A stretch of 64,000 bases of DNA from an uncultured Clostridia bacterium (lineage in GTDB: Bacteria; Bacillota; Clostridia; Christensenellales; CAG-314): contig CANOTO010000005.1 in NCBI GenBank assembly GCA_947570215.1, forward strand, positions 62,001 to 126,000, given 5' to 3'. Positions 51,330 to 61,726 of this stretch are shown piece by piece (positions within the stretch are counted from its first letter, which is position 1; every line of letters starts with the position of its first letter). The notes beneath the pieces were generated by a model. The model did not search any database and was not told where the DNA came from. It saw only the letters and a list, made by a program, of their open reading frames with translations. Both the position numbers and the translations under genes were made by a program.

Positions 51330-52814
51330 ATGAAATACATTTTGTCGTTGGATCAAGGCACAACTTCGTCCCGCGCGATAGTATTCGACAAGCAGGGAAA
51401 AATTCTCGGCAAAGCCCAGCAGGAATTTCCGCAGATTTATCCGCATCCCGGTTGGGTGGAGCACGACCCACACGATATTTACGGCAGTCAAGTGGGCGTA
51501 ATAGTGGAAGCGTTGATAAGAGCCAACGTTTCCGCTGCGGATATTGCCGCTATCGGCATAACCAATCAGCGCGAAACGACTTTTGTATGGGATAAGAATA
51601 CCGGTAAGCCCGTTTATAATGCAATAGTTTGGCAATGCCGCAGAACGGCGGAATACTGCGAACAGTTAAAGGCGCAGGGCTTGTCCGAAAAGATTTACGA
51701 CAAGACGGGATTGGTGCTCGACGCGTATTTTTCCGCAACAAAAATTAAGTGGATATTGGATAACGTCGACGGCGCGCGCGAACGCGCCGAAAAGGGCGAA
51801 TTGCTGTTCGGTACGGTGGATACCTATCTTATGTGGCAGCTGTCCCGCGGTAAAATATTCGCAACAGACTACACTAACGCCAGCCGTACCATGTTGTTTA
51901 ACATTCATACTCTCGAATGGGACGGGGATTTGCTCGAGCTATTCGGTATTCCCGAATGTATGCTGCCCGAAGTCCACGCTTCCGGCTACAATTACGGCGT
52001 TACGGACGAAACCTTCATTGGACGCGAGATACCGATTTGCAGCGTGGTGGGAGACCAACAAGCGGCGTTGTTCGGACACTTGTGCGTAAACGAAGGGGAC
52101 GTAAAGAACACCTACGGCACGGGCTGTTTCTTGCTAATGAACACCGGTAGCAAGGCGGTCAAGTCTACAAACGGTCTTGTGACTACTCTCGGAGCGTGCG
52201 GAAACAACGTTAAGCCGCCCTACGTATTGGAAGGCAGCGTGTTTATAGGCGGAGCAATCAATCAATGGCTGCGCGACGAGATGCGTATGATAAAATCCGC
52301 CGCGGAAACGGAAAATTACGCCGTAAAGGTTACCGATACCAACGGAGTGTACATAGTCCCGTCCTTTACAGGTTTGGGCGCGCCCTATTGGGATGCGGAA
52401 GTTCGCGGAACGATTACGGGAATTACTCGCGGCACTAAGAAGGAACACTTTATACGCGCGGCTCTCGAAGCAATCGATTATCAAGTGTACGACCTTGTAT
52501 CGAGTATGCAGCGTGATGCCAACGTCAAGATAAAAAGTCTAAACGTAGACGGCGGAGCAAGTATGAACAATTTCCTTATGCAGTTCCAAGCCGATATTCT
52601 TAACGCTACGGTAATTCGTCCTAAGGTGACAGAAACGACGGCTCTCGGCGCGTGTTATCTTGCGGGCTTGGAAGCGGGTTACTGGAAAGACGTAGACGAT
52701 ATTCGCGCCAATATCAAGACCGAACGCGAATTTAAGCCGAATATGGATGATGTTCATCGTCAAGAATTGTTGGAAGGCTGGGCGAAAGCCGTGCGTCAAA
52801 CTCGCGCCAGATAG
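51330..52814 (+). CDS. glpK: Glycerol kinase
   Basis: 494 aa. Classical FGGY kinase: [14 protein letters not shown] at 5-18, [11 protein letters not shown], the [11 protein letters not shown] block, [39 protein letters not shown], and the C-terminal [10 protein letters not shown] and [14 protein letters not shown] motifs. It phosphorylates glycerol, feeding the dehydrogenase above. RBS AGGAGAG. No glpF transporter in the window. Confidence 0.95.
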   Translation: MKYILSLDQGTTSSRAIVFDKQGKILGKAQQEFPQIYPHPGWVEHDPHDIYGSQVGVIVEALIRANVSAADIAAIGITNQRETTFVWDKNTGKPVYNAIVWQCRRTAEYCEQLKAQGLSEKIYDKTGLVLDAYFSATKIKWILDNVDGARERAEKGELLFGTVDTYLMWQLSRGKIFATDYTNASRTMLFNIHTLEWDGDLLELFGIPECMLPEVHASGYNYGVTDETFIGREIPICSVVGDQQAALFGHLCVNEGDVKNTYGTGCFLLMNTGSKAVKSTNGLVTTLGACGNNVKPPYVLEGSVFIGGAINQWLRDEMRMIKSAAETENYAVKVTDTNGVYIVPSFTGLGAPYWDAEVRGTITGITRGTKKEHFIRAALEAIDYQVYDLVSSMQRDANVKIKSLNVDGGASMNNFLMQFQADILNATVIRPKVTETTALGACYLAGLEAGYWKDVDDIRANIKTEREFKPNMDDVHRQELLEGWAKAVRQTRAR

Positions 52815-53248
52815 ATATACATGTAATTACAGTTAACCGACGCGGTATACTCCGCGTCGGTTAATTATATCAATGCTCCAACGCTGTATGCCTTGTATGG
52901 GGCTGACTTATTTTTTACGTTTTATTCGTCGTAGTTGCAGGATACGACAAATATCGTCCTATTATATCCATTTTTGCGCGCGATAGATCGACTTATTTGT
53001 TGACAAACTCGATAAAATATAATAAACTGTTTACAAGATTATTTGGCGCGATTTTTGTTGTCGTCCTTAAATGTCCGAGCAGTCGGCATAGTAAAGATGA
53101 CTTTTATTTTTTACGTAGTTTTTTATACGGAACAACAGCGCCGCCGTAAGCGGAACTTGATTTTATGCGCCGTCGGATTAGTATTTCAATATCGACATTT
53201 CACATTTCAATTTTGTAATCCAATCTGTCCATGATTTTAGGAGGATTT
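52815..53248. other. 434-base gap between glpK and rho
   Basis: Contains the glpK terminator and a TATAAT at 53018-53023 whose TTGACA lies only 12 bases away (53000-53005), so the rho promoter is not certain. The rest is AT-rich without coding evidence and could be a long rho leader. Confidence 0.5.
52835..52868 (+). terminator. Terminator after glpK
   Basis: AACCGACGCGG (52835-52845) with CCGCGTCGGTT (52852-52862), followed by AATTAT. Confidence 0.8.
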
Positions 53249-54670
53249 ATGCCAACCAAGTACAAAACGGTAGACGAACTTAATTTTGCTCTAAACAATA
53301 TGAATATCGCCGATATCCGTGCGATATCGCGTGATTTCGGCGTAGTGCCGCGTAATCGCAAACGCGGCGATTTAATCGACGCTATATTGGCTATGTACAA
53401 CGGCGATGCCGAACCGGAGATTCCCAAGAAGTCGGGTCGTCCACCCAAGGTAAGCGTTCGTTTGGAGCAGGAAGCGCCCAAGGTCGTCTACGACTTGAAT
53501 TGCGAAGCAATAGAAGATAACGTAGATCCGTCTTTGCCGCGCGAAGGTATTTTGGAAATCGTCAAGGACGGCTACGGCTTTGTGCGTACGCATAACTATT
53601 CCAACACGCCTATGCGCGACTATCACGTGTCGGCAAATATGATAATGCGTATGGGGCTTAAATCCGGCGATAAGCTCAAAGTGGTGCTTCGTCAGTACTC
53701 CGAAGGTCAAGCGCCCACGGCAATATACGTTAAGGAAATAAACGATCAAGTCTGCAATACCATACGCCGTACTCCTTTCGACAGTCTCGAAGCTTGCTTC
53801 CCTAACGAGCGGATAAATATGCAAACGGACAGAACGGACTACTCGCTGCGCGTTTTGGACTTAGTTGCTCCCATAGGTAAGGGGCAGCGCGGTCTTATAG
53901 TCGCGCCTCCAAAAACCGGAAAAACCATACTTCTAAAAAAGATTGCCATGGCTGTCAAGAAGAATCATCCCGAAATTCACCTGACCGTTCTGCTTATAGA
54001 CGAACGTCCCGAAGAAGTTACGGATTTCAAGGAAAGCGTCGATTGCGAAGTGGTTTATTCTACCTTCGACCAACAGCCCCATAATCATTGCCGCATTGCG
54101 GAATTGGTATTTGCCAACGCCCGCCGCCGCGTAGAGCAGGGACAGGACGTTATGATACTTATGGACAGCATTACGCGTCTTGGGCGAGCGTACAACCAAA
54201 CGGCGGAGCAGACGGGCAGAACGCTTACGGGCGGGTTGGATATATCCGCTTTGCAGGAACCCAAGAAAATGTTCGGCAGCGGACGCAACGTAAGGGGCGG
54301 CGGAAGTCTTACGATTCTTGCGACGGCTCTAATCGACACGGGCAGCAAGATGGACGATATTATTTACGAAGAATTCAAAGGTACCGGCAATATGGAAATT
54401 CAGCTGGATCGCCGTATGAGCGAAAAGCGTATTTTCCCTGCCGTCGATCTTAATCGCAGCGGAACTCGTAGGGAAGACCTGTTGCTTAATCAAAGTCAAA
54501 TGGAAGGAATGTACCTTGTTCGGCGCATTCTGTCCCGCGAAGATGCTGTTCAAGCTACGGAAGAACTGTTGGAAGTGGTTATGACTACCGACAACAACGA
54601 CGAAACCATCGATACGCTCAAACGCCTTGTTCGTTCGGCGGAAGCGCGCAGGGCGATGAAAAAGCTTTAA
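53249..54670 (+). CDS. rho: Transcription termination factor Rho
   Basis: Start at 53249 (AGGAGG five bases upstream) gives 473 aa. A short Rho N-terminal domain (about 1-75), RNA-binding cold-shock-like domain with REGILEIVKDGYGFVR, then the ATPase: P-loop APPKTGKT (~219-226), Walker B VMILMDSITRL, Q-loop and R-loop GGGSLTILATALIDTG, and the C-terminal RRAMKKL. It is a hexameric RNA helicase that stops transcription. The presence of Rho alongside many strong hairpin terminators is typical of Clostridia. Confidence 0.97.
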   Translation: MPTKYKTVDELNFALNNMNIADIRAISRDFGVVPRNRKRGDLIDAILAMYNGDAEPEIPKKSGRPPKVSVRLEQEAPKVVYDLNCEAIEDNVDPSLPREGILEIVKDGYGFVRTHNYSNTPMRDYHVSANMIMRMGLKSGDKLKVVLRQYSEGQAPTAIYVKEINDQVCNTIRRTPFDSLEACFPNERINMQTDRTDYSLRVLDLVAPIGKGQRGLIVAPPKTGKTILLKKIAMAVKKNHPEIHLTVLLIDERPEEVTDFKESVDCEVVYSTFDQQPHNHCRIAELVFANARRRVEQGQDVMILMDSITRLGRAYNQTAEQTGRTLTGGLDISALQEPKKMFGSGRNVRGGGSLTILATALIDTGSKMDDIIYEEFKGTGNMEIQLDRRMSEKRIFPAVDLNRSGTRREDLLLNQSQMEGMYLVRRILSREDAVQATEELLEVVMTTDNNDETIDTLKRLVRSAEARRAMKKL

Positions 54671-54676
54671 TACGCA

Positions 54677-55747
54677 ATGAAAACGGTAGTGTTGGGTATG
54701 AGCGGCGGCGTTGACAGCGCGGTTTCCGCTTGGTTACTCAAAAAACAAGGTTACAACGTAGTGGCGTTGTTTATGCATAATTGGGAAGAAACGGACGACG
54801 GCTGCTGCACCGCGGCGCAGGATTACGAAGACGTCAAGCGCGTATCCGACAAGCTGTCTATTCCGTATTATTCGGTTAATTTTGCCAAGGAATACCGCGA
54901 GCGCGTCTTTTCGTATTTTTTGGACGAGTACAAACGCGGACGTACGCCTAATCCCGACGTTCTGTGCAACCGCGAAATCAAGTTCGGACCGTTTTTGCAG
55001 TACGCAAAGGCTTTGGGCGCGGATTATATAGCTACGGGACATTATTGCGGAATTTTACACGACGGCGAAACGCATTATTTGCTGAAAGCCAAGGACTCCG
55101 ACAAGGACCAAACCTATTTTCTCAATCAGCTTTCTCAGGCTCAGCTGTCTAACGTTCTCTTTCCCCTTGCCGACGTCGAGAAGTCCGAAGTAAGGCGTAT
55201 AGCCGACGAATTGGGGCTTGTCAACGCCAAGAAGAAGGACAGCACCGGCATTTGCTTTATAGGCGAACGCAATTTTCGTAAATTTTTGCAGAATTATTTG
55301 CCGAATCAATGCGGACAAATTGTGGACGTTAACGGCAACGCAGTCGGCGAACACATTGGTCTAATGTACTACACGCTGGGACAGCGCAGGGGGCTGGGAC
55401 TTGGCGGCACGACGGAAGGGCAAGGCAGATGGTTTGTAGTAGATAAGGATCTTGTAAATAACCGTCTTATAGTCTCCCACGGGGACGAAAGCGTGTTATT
55501 GTCTCGTTCGCTTACCGCAAGCGGAATCAACTGGATACCGTCTTGCCCTGCTAAACAGTTTAACTGCAAAGCCAAGTTCCGTTACCGTCAAAGCGAACAG
55601 GACGTTTCCGTAAACGTTTTGGATGACGGACGGGCGGAAGTATCTTTCCGAGAAAAGCAGCGCGCCGTAACCCCGGGGCAGTTCGTCGTGTTTTACGACG
55701 GCGACAGGTGTTTGGGCGGCGGAGTAATAGACGAAGTATACAAATGA
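54677..55747 (+). CDS. mnmA: tRNA-specific 2-thiouridylase
   Basis: 356 aa. P-loop GMSGGVDS (residues 7-14), the CNREIKFG cysteine Cys97 and the GICFIGER cysteine Cys193 that form the catalytic pair, and the C-terminal beta barrel. It thiolates U34 of tRNA for Lys, Glu and Gln using a cysteine desulfurase as sulfur donor; the NifS-like protein at 4173 is one candidate but is far away. Starts seven bases after rho. Confidence 0.96.
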   Translation: MKTVVLGMSGGVDSAVSAWLLKKQGYNVVALFMHNWEETDDGCCTAAQDYEDVKRVSDKLSIPYYSVNFAKEYRERVFSYFLDEYKRGRTPNPDVLCNREIKFGPFLQYAKALGADYIATGHYCGILHDGETHYLLKAKDSDKDQTYFLNQLSQAQLSNVLFPLADVEKSEVRRIADELGLVNAKKKDSTGICFIGERNFRKFLQNYLPNQCGQIVDVNGNAVGEHIGLMYYTLGQRRGLGLGGTTEGQGRWFVVDKDLVNNRLIVSHGDESVLLSRSLTASGINWIPSCPAKQFNCKAKFRYRQSEQDVSVNVLDDGRAEVSFREKQRAVTPGQFVVFYDGDRCLGGGVIDEVYK

Positions 55748-56703
55748 AAGGAAAATTCGCATCGAAACGTAATAATATGTCGGATTCTACCGTTGAAAAA
55801 ACGGAATCCGCTTCATTCGTCGTCGAGTCTTTAACGGCAGAAAACGAATCGAACGAAGTCGCCGTTCAATTGGACGAGTTGGCTAAACTTCCGCCTGTAA
55901 AAAACAAGCGCGTTTGGGAAGTAGACTTTGTTCGCGGACTGATGATTCTGTTTGTAGTGTGGGATCACTTTATGTGGGACGTCAATTCTATCGGAGTCGG
56001 CGACTACAAAACAGCCCTGTTCCAATGGCTGTATGGATTGTCCGAAAACTATTACGACGGCGTGTTGCGCAACGTTACCCACGACGTATTCGTAACGTTG
56101 TTCGTATTTACTTCGGGAATGTCGTGCAGTTTTTCACGTAGCAACGGGCGCAGGGCAATCAAGATGATTGCGTTTGCCTGTCTGTTTACGGCGGTGACTG
56201 CGGCAATAACCGCGATTATCGGTATAAATTTGACGATTAATTTCAACGTAATTCACGTAATCGCTTTATCCGTGCTGTTGTGGGCGGTTATAGAATGGTG
56301 TTGGGCTAAGTGCAAGAAAAATTGGCAAAAGAATATCTTCGGCTGCGTAATGCTTGCCGTCACGCTAACCGCGCTTATTGTCGGCGCGTGTGCGTTGCAT
56401 AGTCCGTGGACGGATACCAATCCCGTATGGTTTTTCTTAGCGAAACACAAGGGCGCGGATTACGCAAAGTTCTGCGGCGGAGACTACCTGCCGTTTCTGC
56501 CCGATTTCGGTTGGTTTTTGATAGGCGCTTTCTTGGGCAGAATAATTTACAAGGAGCGCAAGAGTATATTCCCGTCCGTCAATCCCAAGTACGTAAGTCC
56601 CGTCACCTTTTGCGGAAGGCATTCTATTTGGGTGTATTTCGGCAGTCAGATATTTATGTTCGGGGTCATTTATCTCTTTTCCGAAGTATTGCACTTATTG
56701 TAA
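55744..56703 (+). CDS. HGSNAT/DUF1624-type membrane acyltransferase
   Basis: 319 aa from the ATG overlapping mnmA (ATGA). A disordered ~60-residue N-terminus, then [22 protein letters not shown], the first helix of the heparan-alpha-glucosaminide acetyltransferase-like (DUF1624) family, and about eight membrane helices with the conserved [16 protein letters not shown] loop. Family members move acyl groups to carbohydrates across the membrane. Start could be later (the MSDSTVEK methionine), but the RBS-like AATGAAAGGAAA favours the first. Confidence 0.78.
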   Translation: MKGKFASKRNNMSDSTVEKTESASFVVESLTAENESNEVAVQLDELAKLPPVKNKRVWEVDFVRGLMILFVVWDHFMWDVNSIGVGDYKTALFQWLYGLSENYYDGVLRNVTHDVFVTLFVFTSGMSCSFSRSNGRRAIKMIAFACLFTAVTAAITAIIGINLTINFNVIHVIALSVLLWAVIEWCWAKCKKNWQKNIFGCVMLAVTLTALIVGACALHSPWTDTNPVWFFLAKHKGADYAKFCGGDYLPFLPDFGWFLIGAFLGRIIYKERKSIFPSVNPKYVSPVTFCGRHSIWVYFGSQIFMFGVIYLFSEVLHLL

Positions 56704-56740
56704 TAATGCCTGTCGGTATTTTACATTCTATATTGCGTCA

Positions 56741-56767
56741 AAATCCCTTACATAAGGGATTTTTTTG
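56741..56767 (+). terminator. Terminator after the mnmA operon
   Basis: AAATCCCTTA with TAAGGGATTT and TTTTTTT. Confidence 0.85.
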
Positions 56768-56892
56768 CTTTCAAGCAGACATTGAGTTCGCGAGCAGCGT
56801 GATTTCAATTACAAGTTGATTGCTTTTTGCGTAAAACGGTGTTAAACTGCGGTTAGTTGCAACGGACGAAAACTAAACGGGAGAATAATATT

Positions 56893-57756
56893 ATGTTCGA
56901 TATGACGAAAATAGGAAAGAAGATATCTCAGCTGCGCAAAGAAAACGGACTTACGCAAATGGAACTTGCAGATAAGTTAGCCATATCTTATCAGGCGGTA
57001 AGCAATTGGGAGCGCGGCGCAACAATGCCGGATATTTCCAAACTGCCCGAGTTGGCAGAAATATTCGGCGTTACTATAGAAGAAATACTGTGCGACGAAC
57101 GCAAAGGCAGAATAGTAGAAGAAATAGCCAAAGGCGAAGATTTGACCGACGTAAAAACCGAAGATCTCGCCGACATTGCCCCGATAATAAACCGCGAACA
57201 GTTCAAGCAAGCGTACGAACACGCCGATACGGACTGCGAACAATTGGATTTCAATATGCTGATGGGATTAGCTCCGTTTTTGGACGAAGACGTATTGAAC
57301 GATTTAGTAAAAAACCGTTCCGCATACGGCTTTACTGCGGAACAGCTGTGCGCCATTGCGCCCTTTTGCGGCGAAAGCGTTTTGGAAGATATTGCAGACA
57401 ATTTAAGCGACGACAACGCCGATTGCGACGCGTTAAGCGCGATTGCTCCCTTTTTGAGTGAAAAGGCTTTAGGGCGGCTTGCGCGTAAATATGTTCATGA
57501 AGGCTGTTCTTTCAAAGAACTTGCCGGTATAGCGTGCCATATGAATGAGAAGGATTTGGCGGATGTAGTGGAAAGGCGCGTCGACGAAACGAAGGATATT
57601 TCCGACCTTGCCGCGCTCGCACCCTTTATGGACGAACGCGACCTAACGCGCATTGTCGGTAATTACCTAAAAAACGGCGGAAGCTTCCAGGATCTGTCGT
57701 CGCTATATCCCTTTTTGGATATAAACGATTTGTTTCTCAAATATTTCAAAAAGTAA
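56893..57756 (+). CDS. XRE regulator fused to tandem helical repeats
   Basis: 287 aa from the ATG at 56893 (GGGAG nine bases upstream). Residues 1-65 are an HTH_3 domain: KISQLRKENGLTQMELADKLAISYQAVSNWERGATMPD. From ~95 to the end five or six repeats of ~33-38 residues share a core LAPFLDExxLxxLV (variants IAPFCGE, IAPFLSE, IACHMNE, LAPFMDE, LYPFLDI), each preceded by a polar turn. They would stack as paired helices, a sensor or oligomerisation part. I do not know this architecture from named families. Confidence 0.72.
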   Translation: MFDMTKIGKKISQLRKENGLTQMELADKLAISYQAVSNWERGATMPDISKLPELAEIFGVTIEEILCDERKGRIVEEIAKGEDLTDVKTEDLADIAPIINREQFKQAYEHADTDCEQLDFNMLMGLAPFLDEDVLNDLVKNRSAYGFTAEQLCAIAPFCGESVLEDIADNLSDDNADCDALSAIAPFLSEKALGRLARKYVHEGCSFKELAGIACHMNEKDLADVVERRVDETKDISDLAALAPFMDERDLTRIVGNYLKNGGSFQDLSSLYPFLDINDLFLKYFKK

Positions 57757-57812
57757 GCTTTGCGCGCAAATTCGGTAAATCGGTAAAAATGCCGTAATAT
57801 TGCCGCAATCGT

Positions 57813-57841
57813 TTGACAATCGTCTGTTGAAGTGGTATATT
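57813..57841 (+). promoter_or_regulatory. Promoter of the TPP riboswitch
   Basis: TTGACA (57813-57818), 17 bases, TATATT (57836-57841), so transcription begins right at the riboswitch. Confidence 0.85.
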
Positions 57842-57845
57842 TATT

Positions 57846-57922
57846 GCGCTGGGGGTGCCGAGCAATCGGCTGAGAGAGTCCCTTTGAACTTGTCAAGTTT
57901 GTACTTGCGTAAGGAATGCGTG
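57846..57922 (+). ncRNA. TPP (thiamine pyrophosphate) riboswitch aptamer
   Basis: Conserved elements in order: GGGGGTGCCG, GGCTGAGAGAG, CCCTTTGAACTTGTC, and TTGCGTAAGGAATGCG; these match the TPP aptamer core. It controls the downstream ThiT gene. Confidence 0.93.
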
Positions 57923-57954
57923 AAAATGTAATTATATTTTCGTGTTCTTTTTGC

Positions 57955-57992
57955 AAGTTTCTTGTGCTTATCGTGCAAGGAACTTTTCTTTT
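57955..57992 (+). terminator. Expression-platform terminator of the TPP riboswitch
   Basis: AAGTTTCTTG (57955-57964) pairs with CAAGGAACTT (57976-57985) with one G-U pair; TTCTTTTGTTCT follows. Fits transcription attenuation when TPP is bound. Confidence 0.7.
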
Positions 57993-58025
57993 GTTCTCGG
58001 CAAAAAAGCAAAAAGGAGAAAAACT

Positions 58026-59120
58026 ATGTTAGAAACTTTGAAAGGTATAGACAGAGACGGCTTGAAGCTTGCCTATAACGTCTTGGCGGAATTGGCGTTG
58101 TTCGTCACTATCGCGTTAGCGGTGGCTCTTGTTATTTACGCAATAGTCATCCGCAACAAAGACGAAGATTATCTTGCCAAGGCCCGCAAGCTTATTCTCG
58201 GTATCGTCATCGGCTATGCCGTATCCGTAATATCGACGATAGGCGTATTGATGCTGACGCGCGAGATTATGGGCGGATTGGATATGCGTTTTTGGCTGAT
58301 GTTCGGCTTGTTCGCTCTTGTAGCCGTCGGGCTGGCGGTAACGCTTGTTTTAATGAAAAAGCAAATCCCCGCTTACAAATGGGTTGCGTTGGGCTTCGTT
58401 ATAGCATTCGCCGTATACGTAATCGTTATTATTTGCGTAATACCGCCTGTGGTAGAAGACGAAGCGAACGTCAATCAGTTCAAACCGCTGAACTGGCGGA
58501 TGTATTTGTATTCGGCAATACTTGTGGCAGGAATTATTGCGGGAGCGTTGCTTGGCGGAAAACGTACGGAATATAACGCCAAAACTTTAACCTACGGTGC
58601 GGTTTGTATTTCGCTGTCCTTTGCTTTGTCGTATATCAAGTTCTTCCAGCTTCCGCAGCACGGCTCGGTAACGTTTGCAAGTATGCTGCCCATATGCCTG
58701 TTTTCATATATGTTCGGTACGCGTAAAGGTTTGATTGCAGGCGTGGTTTACGGAATGCTGCAATTCATTCAGTCGCCGTCTTTCTACGAGCCTATGCAGG
58801 CAATGTTAGACTACCCCATAGCTTTCGGTGCGATTGGTCTTGCGGGAATCGCGCGTAACTTCAAGTTCCTCAAGGGTAACGTTTTTGCGGAATTTACCGT
58901 CGGTTCGACTATCGCAATATTGCTGAGATACTTCTCGCACGTTATCAGCGGTTACTTCGTATTCAGCTCGTGGGCTATGCCGGGCTATACCGCCGTATCA
59001 TGGGCGTTTGTTTACAATCTTTATACGATTGTCGATCTCGCTATAGTTTTAGCTGTCGGGCTTGTCGCGCTTGCTTCCAAAACGGTAAGAAGAATGCTTA
59101 AAACAGCCGAGCGGGTATAA
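58026..59120 (+). CDS. thiT: ThiT-type thiamine transporter with N-terminal membrane extension
   Basis: 364 aa from the ATG at 58026 (AAAAGGAGA). The C-terminal ~180 residues are ThiT-like: YGAVCISLSFALSYIKFFQLPQHGSVTFASMLPICLFSYMFG, YEPMQAMLDYPIAFG, with the conserved Trp/Tyr/Glu region. Residues 1-175 carry about five additional membrane helices; ordinary ThiT is ~180-200 aa. The TPP riboswitch upstream supports a thiamine role. ThiT needs the ECF ATPases and EcfT for energy; none are in the window. Confidence 0.85.
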   Translation: MLETLKGIDRDGLKLAYNVLAELALFVTIALAVALVIYAIVIRNKDEDYLAKARKLILGIVIGYAVSVISTIGVLMLTREIMGGLDMRFWLMFGLFALVAVGLAVTLVLMKKQIPAYKWVALGFVIAFAVYVIVIICVIPPVVEDEANVNQFKPLNWRMYLYSAILVAGIIAGALLGGKRTEYNAKTLTYGAVCISLSFALSYIKFFQLPQHGSVTFASMLPICLFSYMFGTRKGLIAGVVYGMLQFIQSPSFYEPMQAMLDYPIAFGAIGLAGIARNFKFLKGNVFAEFTVGSTIAILLRYFSHVISGYFVFSSWAMPGYTAVSWAFVYNLYTIVDLAIVLAVGLVALASKTVRRMLKTAERV

Positions 59121-59136
59121 CGTTAACTTATTTTTG

Positions 59137-59172
59137 CCGCCGTTAAGCTATATGAAGCTGACGGCGGTATTT
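59137..59172 (+). terminator. Terminator after thiT
   Basis: CCGCCGT (59137-59143) with ACGGCGG (59161-59167), inner AGCT/AGCT pairs, then TATTTTGTTT. Confidence 0.8.
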
Positions 59173-59425
59173 TGTTTATTAGCTAAGTCAAAAAAAACGC
59201 ATATTTCAGTTGTAATATTTGGTTGGCGCCGTAATTTTCTAACACGAAACTGTTATTATGTGTTAAAATACTTAAACGATATTTCCTGTTAACCCAAAAA
59301 CATATTATTTTTGATAATTTTTTCAACTTTTTTTGAAAACCATCTATACAAACCGATTTATATGTGGTATACTTACTGCGATAATATTTAGCGACGCTTT
59401 TTTGCGTCGCAGGGACAGGTAATTT
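59173..59425. other. Leader of ppx, no gene
   Basis: AT-rich; the only clear feature is a hairpin GCGACGC (59391-59397) / GCGTCGC (59404-59410) with a TTTTTT loop, just before the AGGGACAGG RBS. It might mask the RBS. A TGTGGTATACT extended -10 lies at ~59360-59375 with no good -35. Confidence 0.4.
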
Positions 59426-60937
59426 ATGGAAAAAATCGCTTTAATCGATTTGGGCTCGAATACCGCTCGCCTTGTTATTTACGACGTATTGGAAGGCGGT
59501 TATTTTGTCGTATCCGAAGAACGCCGCGAAGCCGTGCGCCTGGGCGAGACGGAAGCGGACGGAAGCTTGAAGCAGACGCGTATTATGCAGGCTATCGCAA
59601 CGCTCAAAGCGTTCAAGGAAATGTGCGTAATCAAGCGTGTGGACAAGATTTTGGCGGTGGCTACTGCGGCTGTTCGCCGCGCCAGCAATCAAAAGACATT
59701 TTTGTCGGACGTCTATAACGCAACGGGTATTCGCGTAACAGTCGTTTCGGAAGAAGAAGAAGCGAACTACGTCTATCAGGGCGTAATCAATTCTATGGAA
59801 ATTCCGCGCGGAATGATTATGGAAATCGGCGGCGGTTCTACCAAGTTCGTATATTATAACCGTCGCTCTATTCTGCACACGCAGATATTCGAATTCGGCG
59901 CTGTTACGCTTACCAATATGTTCGTAACGGCGGACAAGTCCCCCGAGCAATGCTCCGACGACATAGTTAAGTATGTAAAAGAACAGCTCGAGCAGGTAGA
60001 GTGGTTCAAGGAAATCGACCCCGATACGCAATTGATCGGCGTAGGCGGCAGCTGCCGCAACCTTGCCCGTATTATCCGCAAAGTCAAGAAGTACCCGTTG
60101 GATATGGTACATAACTACAATATGGACGTTTCCGACTTCGATTACGTATACAACATGATACGCACGCTCGATTTGGACAAGAAACGCCGTATCAAGGGAT
60201 TAAGCTCTGCGCGAGCCGACGTGTTTCCGTCTGCTCTTGCCGTTATCAAGGCGTTTGTTGACTATATGGGCTTTACGAAGATTGTTGCCGGCGGTTCGGG
60301 ACTCAGAGAAGGCGTAATGTTCAACTACGTCGTACCGCAAACGTTGGAAAAACCCATTTCCGACGTATTGGGTTACAGTTTGCACAGCTTCGCTTATCAT
60401 ATGGGCGTAAACGTTCCGCATGCGGAGCAAACGTTTAATTTGTGCGTTCAGTTGTTTAAGCAGCTTCGGGTTTTGCACAAGTTCCCGCGCGTTTACGTCA
60501 AGGTGCTGCGCGTTTGCGCTATGATGCACGATGTCGGTAAAACATTCAAGTTCTACAATAACGCCAAGCATACGTCGTATATGATACTTAACAGTAATCT
60601 GTACGGTATTTCTCACAAGGATTTGGTGCTTGCGGCGTACGTTACGGACGTAAACAACAAGGAAGAAGTCAGCTCGACCGAATGGGCTAAGTACAGCTGT
60701 ATTTTAACGCCCGAAGATGTGGAAGCCGTCAAGAAGCTGTCTGTAATGCTCCGTTTGGCTATTGCGTTGGATTTCGGCATGCGCAACTCCGTTACGGAAG
60801 TAAGCTGTGATGTTTTGGGAGATTCGGTAATACTCAAAACGGAGCTTCAAGGTAACGCCGGCTTGGAGCTTAAAGCCGCCAATAACGTCGCTATGGATTT
60901 CAAAAAAGTATTCAAGAAAAATCTCGAAATACTGTAA
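59426..60937 (+). CDS. ppx: Ppx/GppA-type exopolyphosphatase
   Basis: 503 aa. The ASKHA fold begins LIDLGSNTARLVIYD; VVSEEEEANYVYQGV, MIMEIGGGSTKFVYY and the GGSGLREGVMF loop are the ATPase-like motifs. The C-terminal ~170 residues contain an HD-like part with MMHDVGKTFKF and HKDLVLAAYV. It hydrolyses polyphosphate and/or pppGpp. Confidence 0.9.
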   Translation: MEKIALIDLGSNTARLVIYDVLEGGYFVVSEERREAVRLGETEADGSLKQTRIMQAIATLKAFKEMCVIKRVDKILAVATAAVRRASNQKTFLSDVYNATGIRVTVVSEEEEANYVYQGVINSMEIPRGMIMEIGGGSTKFVYYNRRSILHTQIFEFGAVTLTNMFVTADKSPEQCSDDIVKYVKEQLEQVEWFKEIDPDTQLIGVGGSCRNLARIIRKVKKYPLDMVHNYNMDVSDFDYVYNMIRTLDLDKKRRIKGLSSARADVFPSALAVIKAFVDYMGFTKIVAGGSGLREGVMFNYVVPQTLEKPISDVLGYSLHSFAYHMGVNVPHAEQTFNLCVQLFKQLRVLHKFPRVYVKVLRVCAMMHDVGKTFKFYNNAKHTSYMILNSNLYGISHKDLVLAAYVTDVNNKEEVSSTEWAKYSCILTPEDVEAVKKLSVMLRLAIALDFGMRNSVTEVSCDVLGDSVILKTELQGNAGLELKAANNVAMDFKKVFKKNLEIL

Positions 60938-61075
60938 TAAATCTTTCAATTCCAAGGTCGGGTTATCTCGACCTTTTTTCTTTTTATACGTTTTTATGTT
61001 AACCGCGGCAGCGACGTGCGGTATTTGTATAAAAGGGGTGCTAAACCGTTCCGCGTATGTTATATTAAACGTATT

Positions 61076-61588
61076 ATGAATATAACGACGAATAGATTGA
61101 TTATCAGGAATTTTCGCCTGTCCGACGCGGAAGACCTATATTGCATTTTGGGCGATACGGAAACGATGCAATATTTAGAACCCGCATACAGCTTTGAGAA
61201 AACTCGGCAGTTTTTGCAAAATTTTTGCATTGCGAAAAACGGAGCGTTCGCAGTAGAGCATATTAAAACAGGCAAAGTAATCGGCTATTTGCTTTTTAAC
61301 GAATGTCAAAAATCGGTATAAGAAATAGGGTGGATTATTAACAAGAGCTTTTGGCGGCAAGGTTTCGCTTACGAAGCCTGCGCAAAACTTATTTCATATG
61401 CTTTTTCCGAAATGAACGTTGACAAAATAATCGGCGAAACTATAGATACGTGCAAATCCGTCCGTTTAATGAAGAAGCTCGGAATGAAACTTGAAGAAAT
61501 CCAAAAGAATGCAACTAATGACTCTAACGGCAATTTGACAAATATGTACGTTTATTCTATCAGCCGAACCGATAATGGCGCTAAATAA
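61076..61588 (+). pseudogene. GNAT acetyltransferase gene broken by one stop codon
   Basis: From 61076 a 170-codon frame encodes a RimL-type acetyltransferase: MNITTNRLIIRNFRLSDAEDL, GKVIGYLLF, IGWIINKSFWRQGFAYEACAKL, SVRLMKKLGM. Codon 82 (61319-61321) is TAA in place of an amino acid, probably the Tyr codon TAT. Everything after the stop remains in frame with family-like sequence, so a single base change broke it. It is unlike the AT-rich GNAT at 11796. Confidence 0.8.
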
Positions 61589-61726
61589 GCCAAGCGGTTC
61601 TATCGTTTTACTTTTACAAATTAGTTTCAAATCCTAATGACATTAAATGCCAATATTTTCGGTTTTAATTTATTTTGCATTAGTATATAACTGTTACAAT
61701 ACGTCGTATCAGCGTTTTAGGAGACA

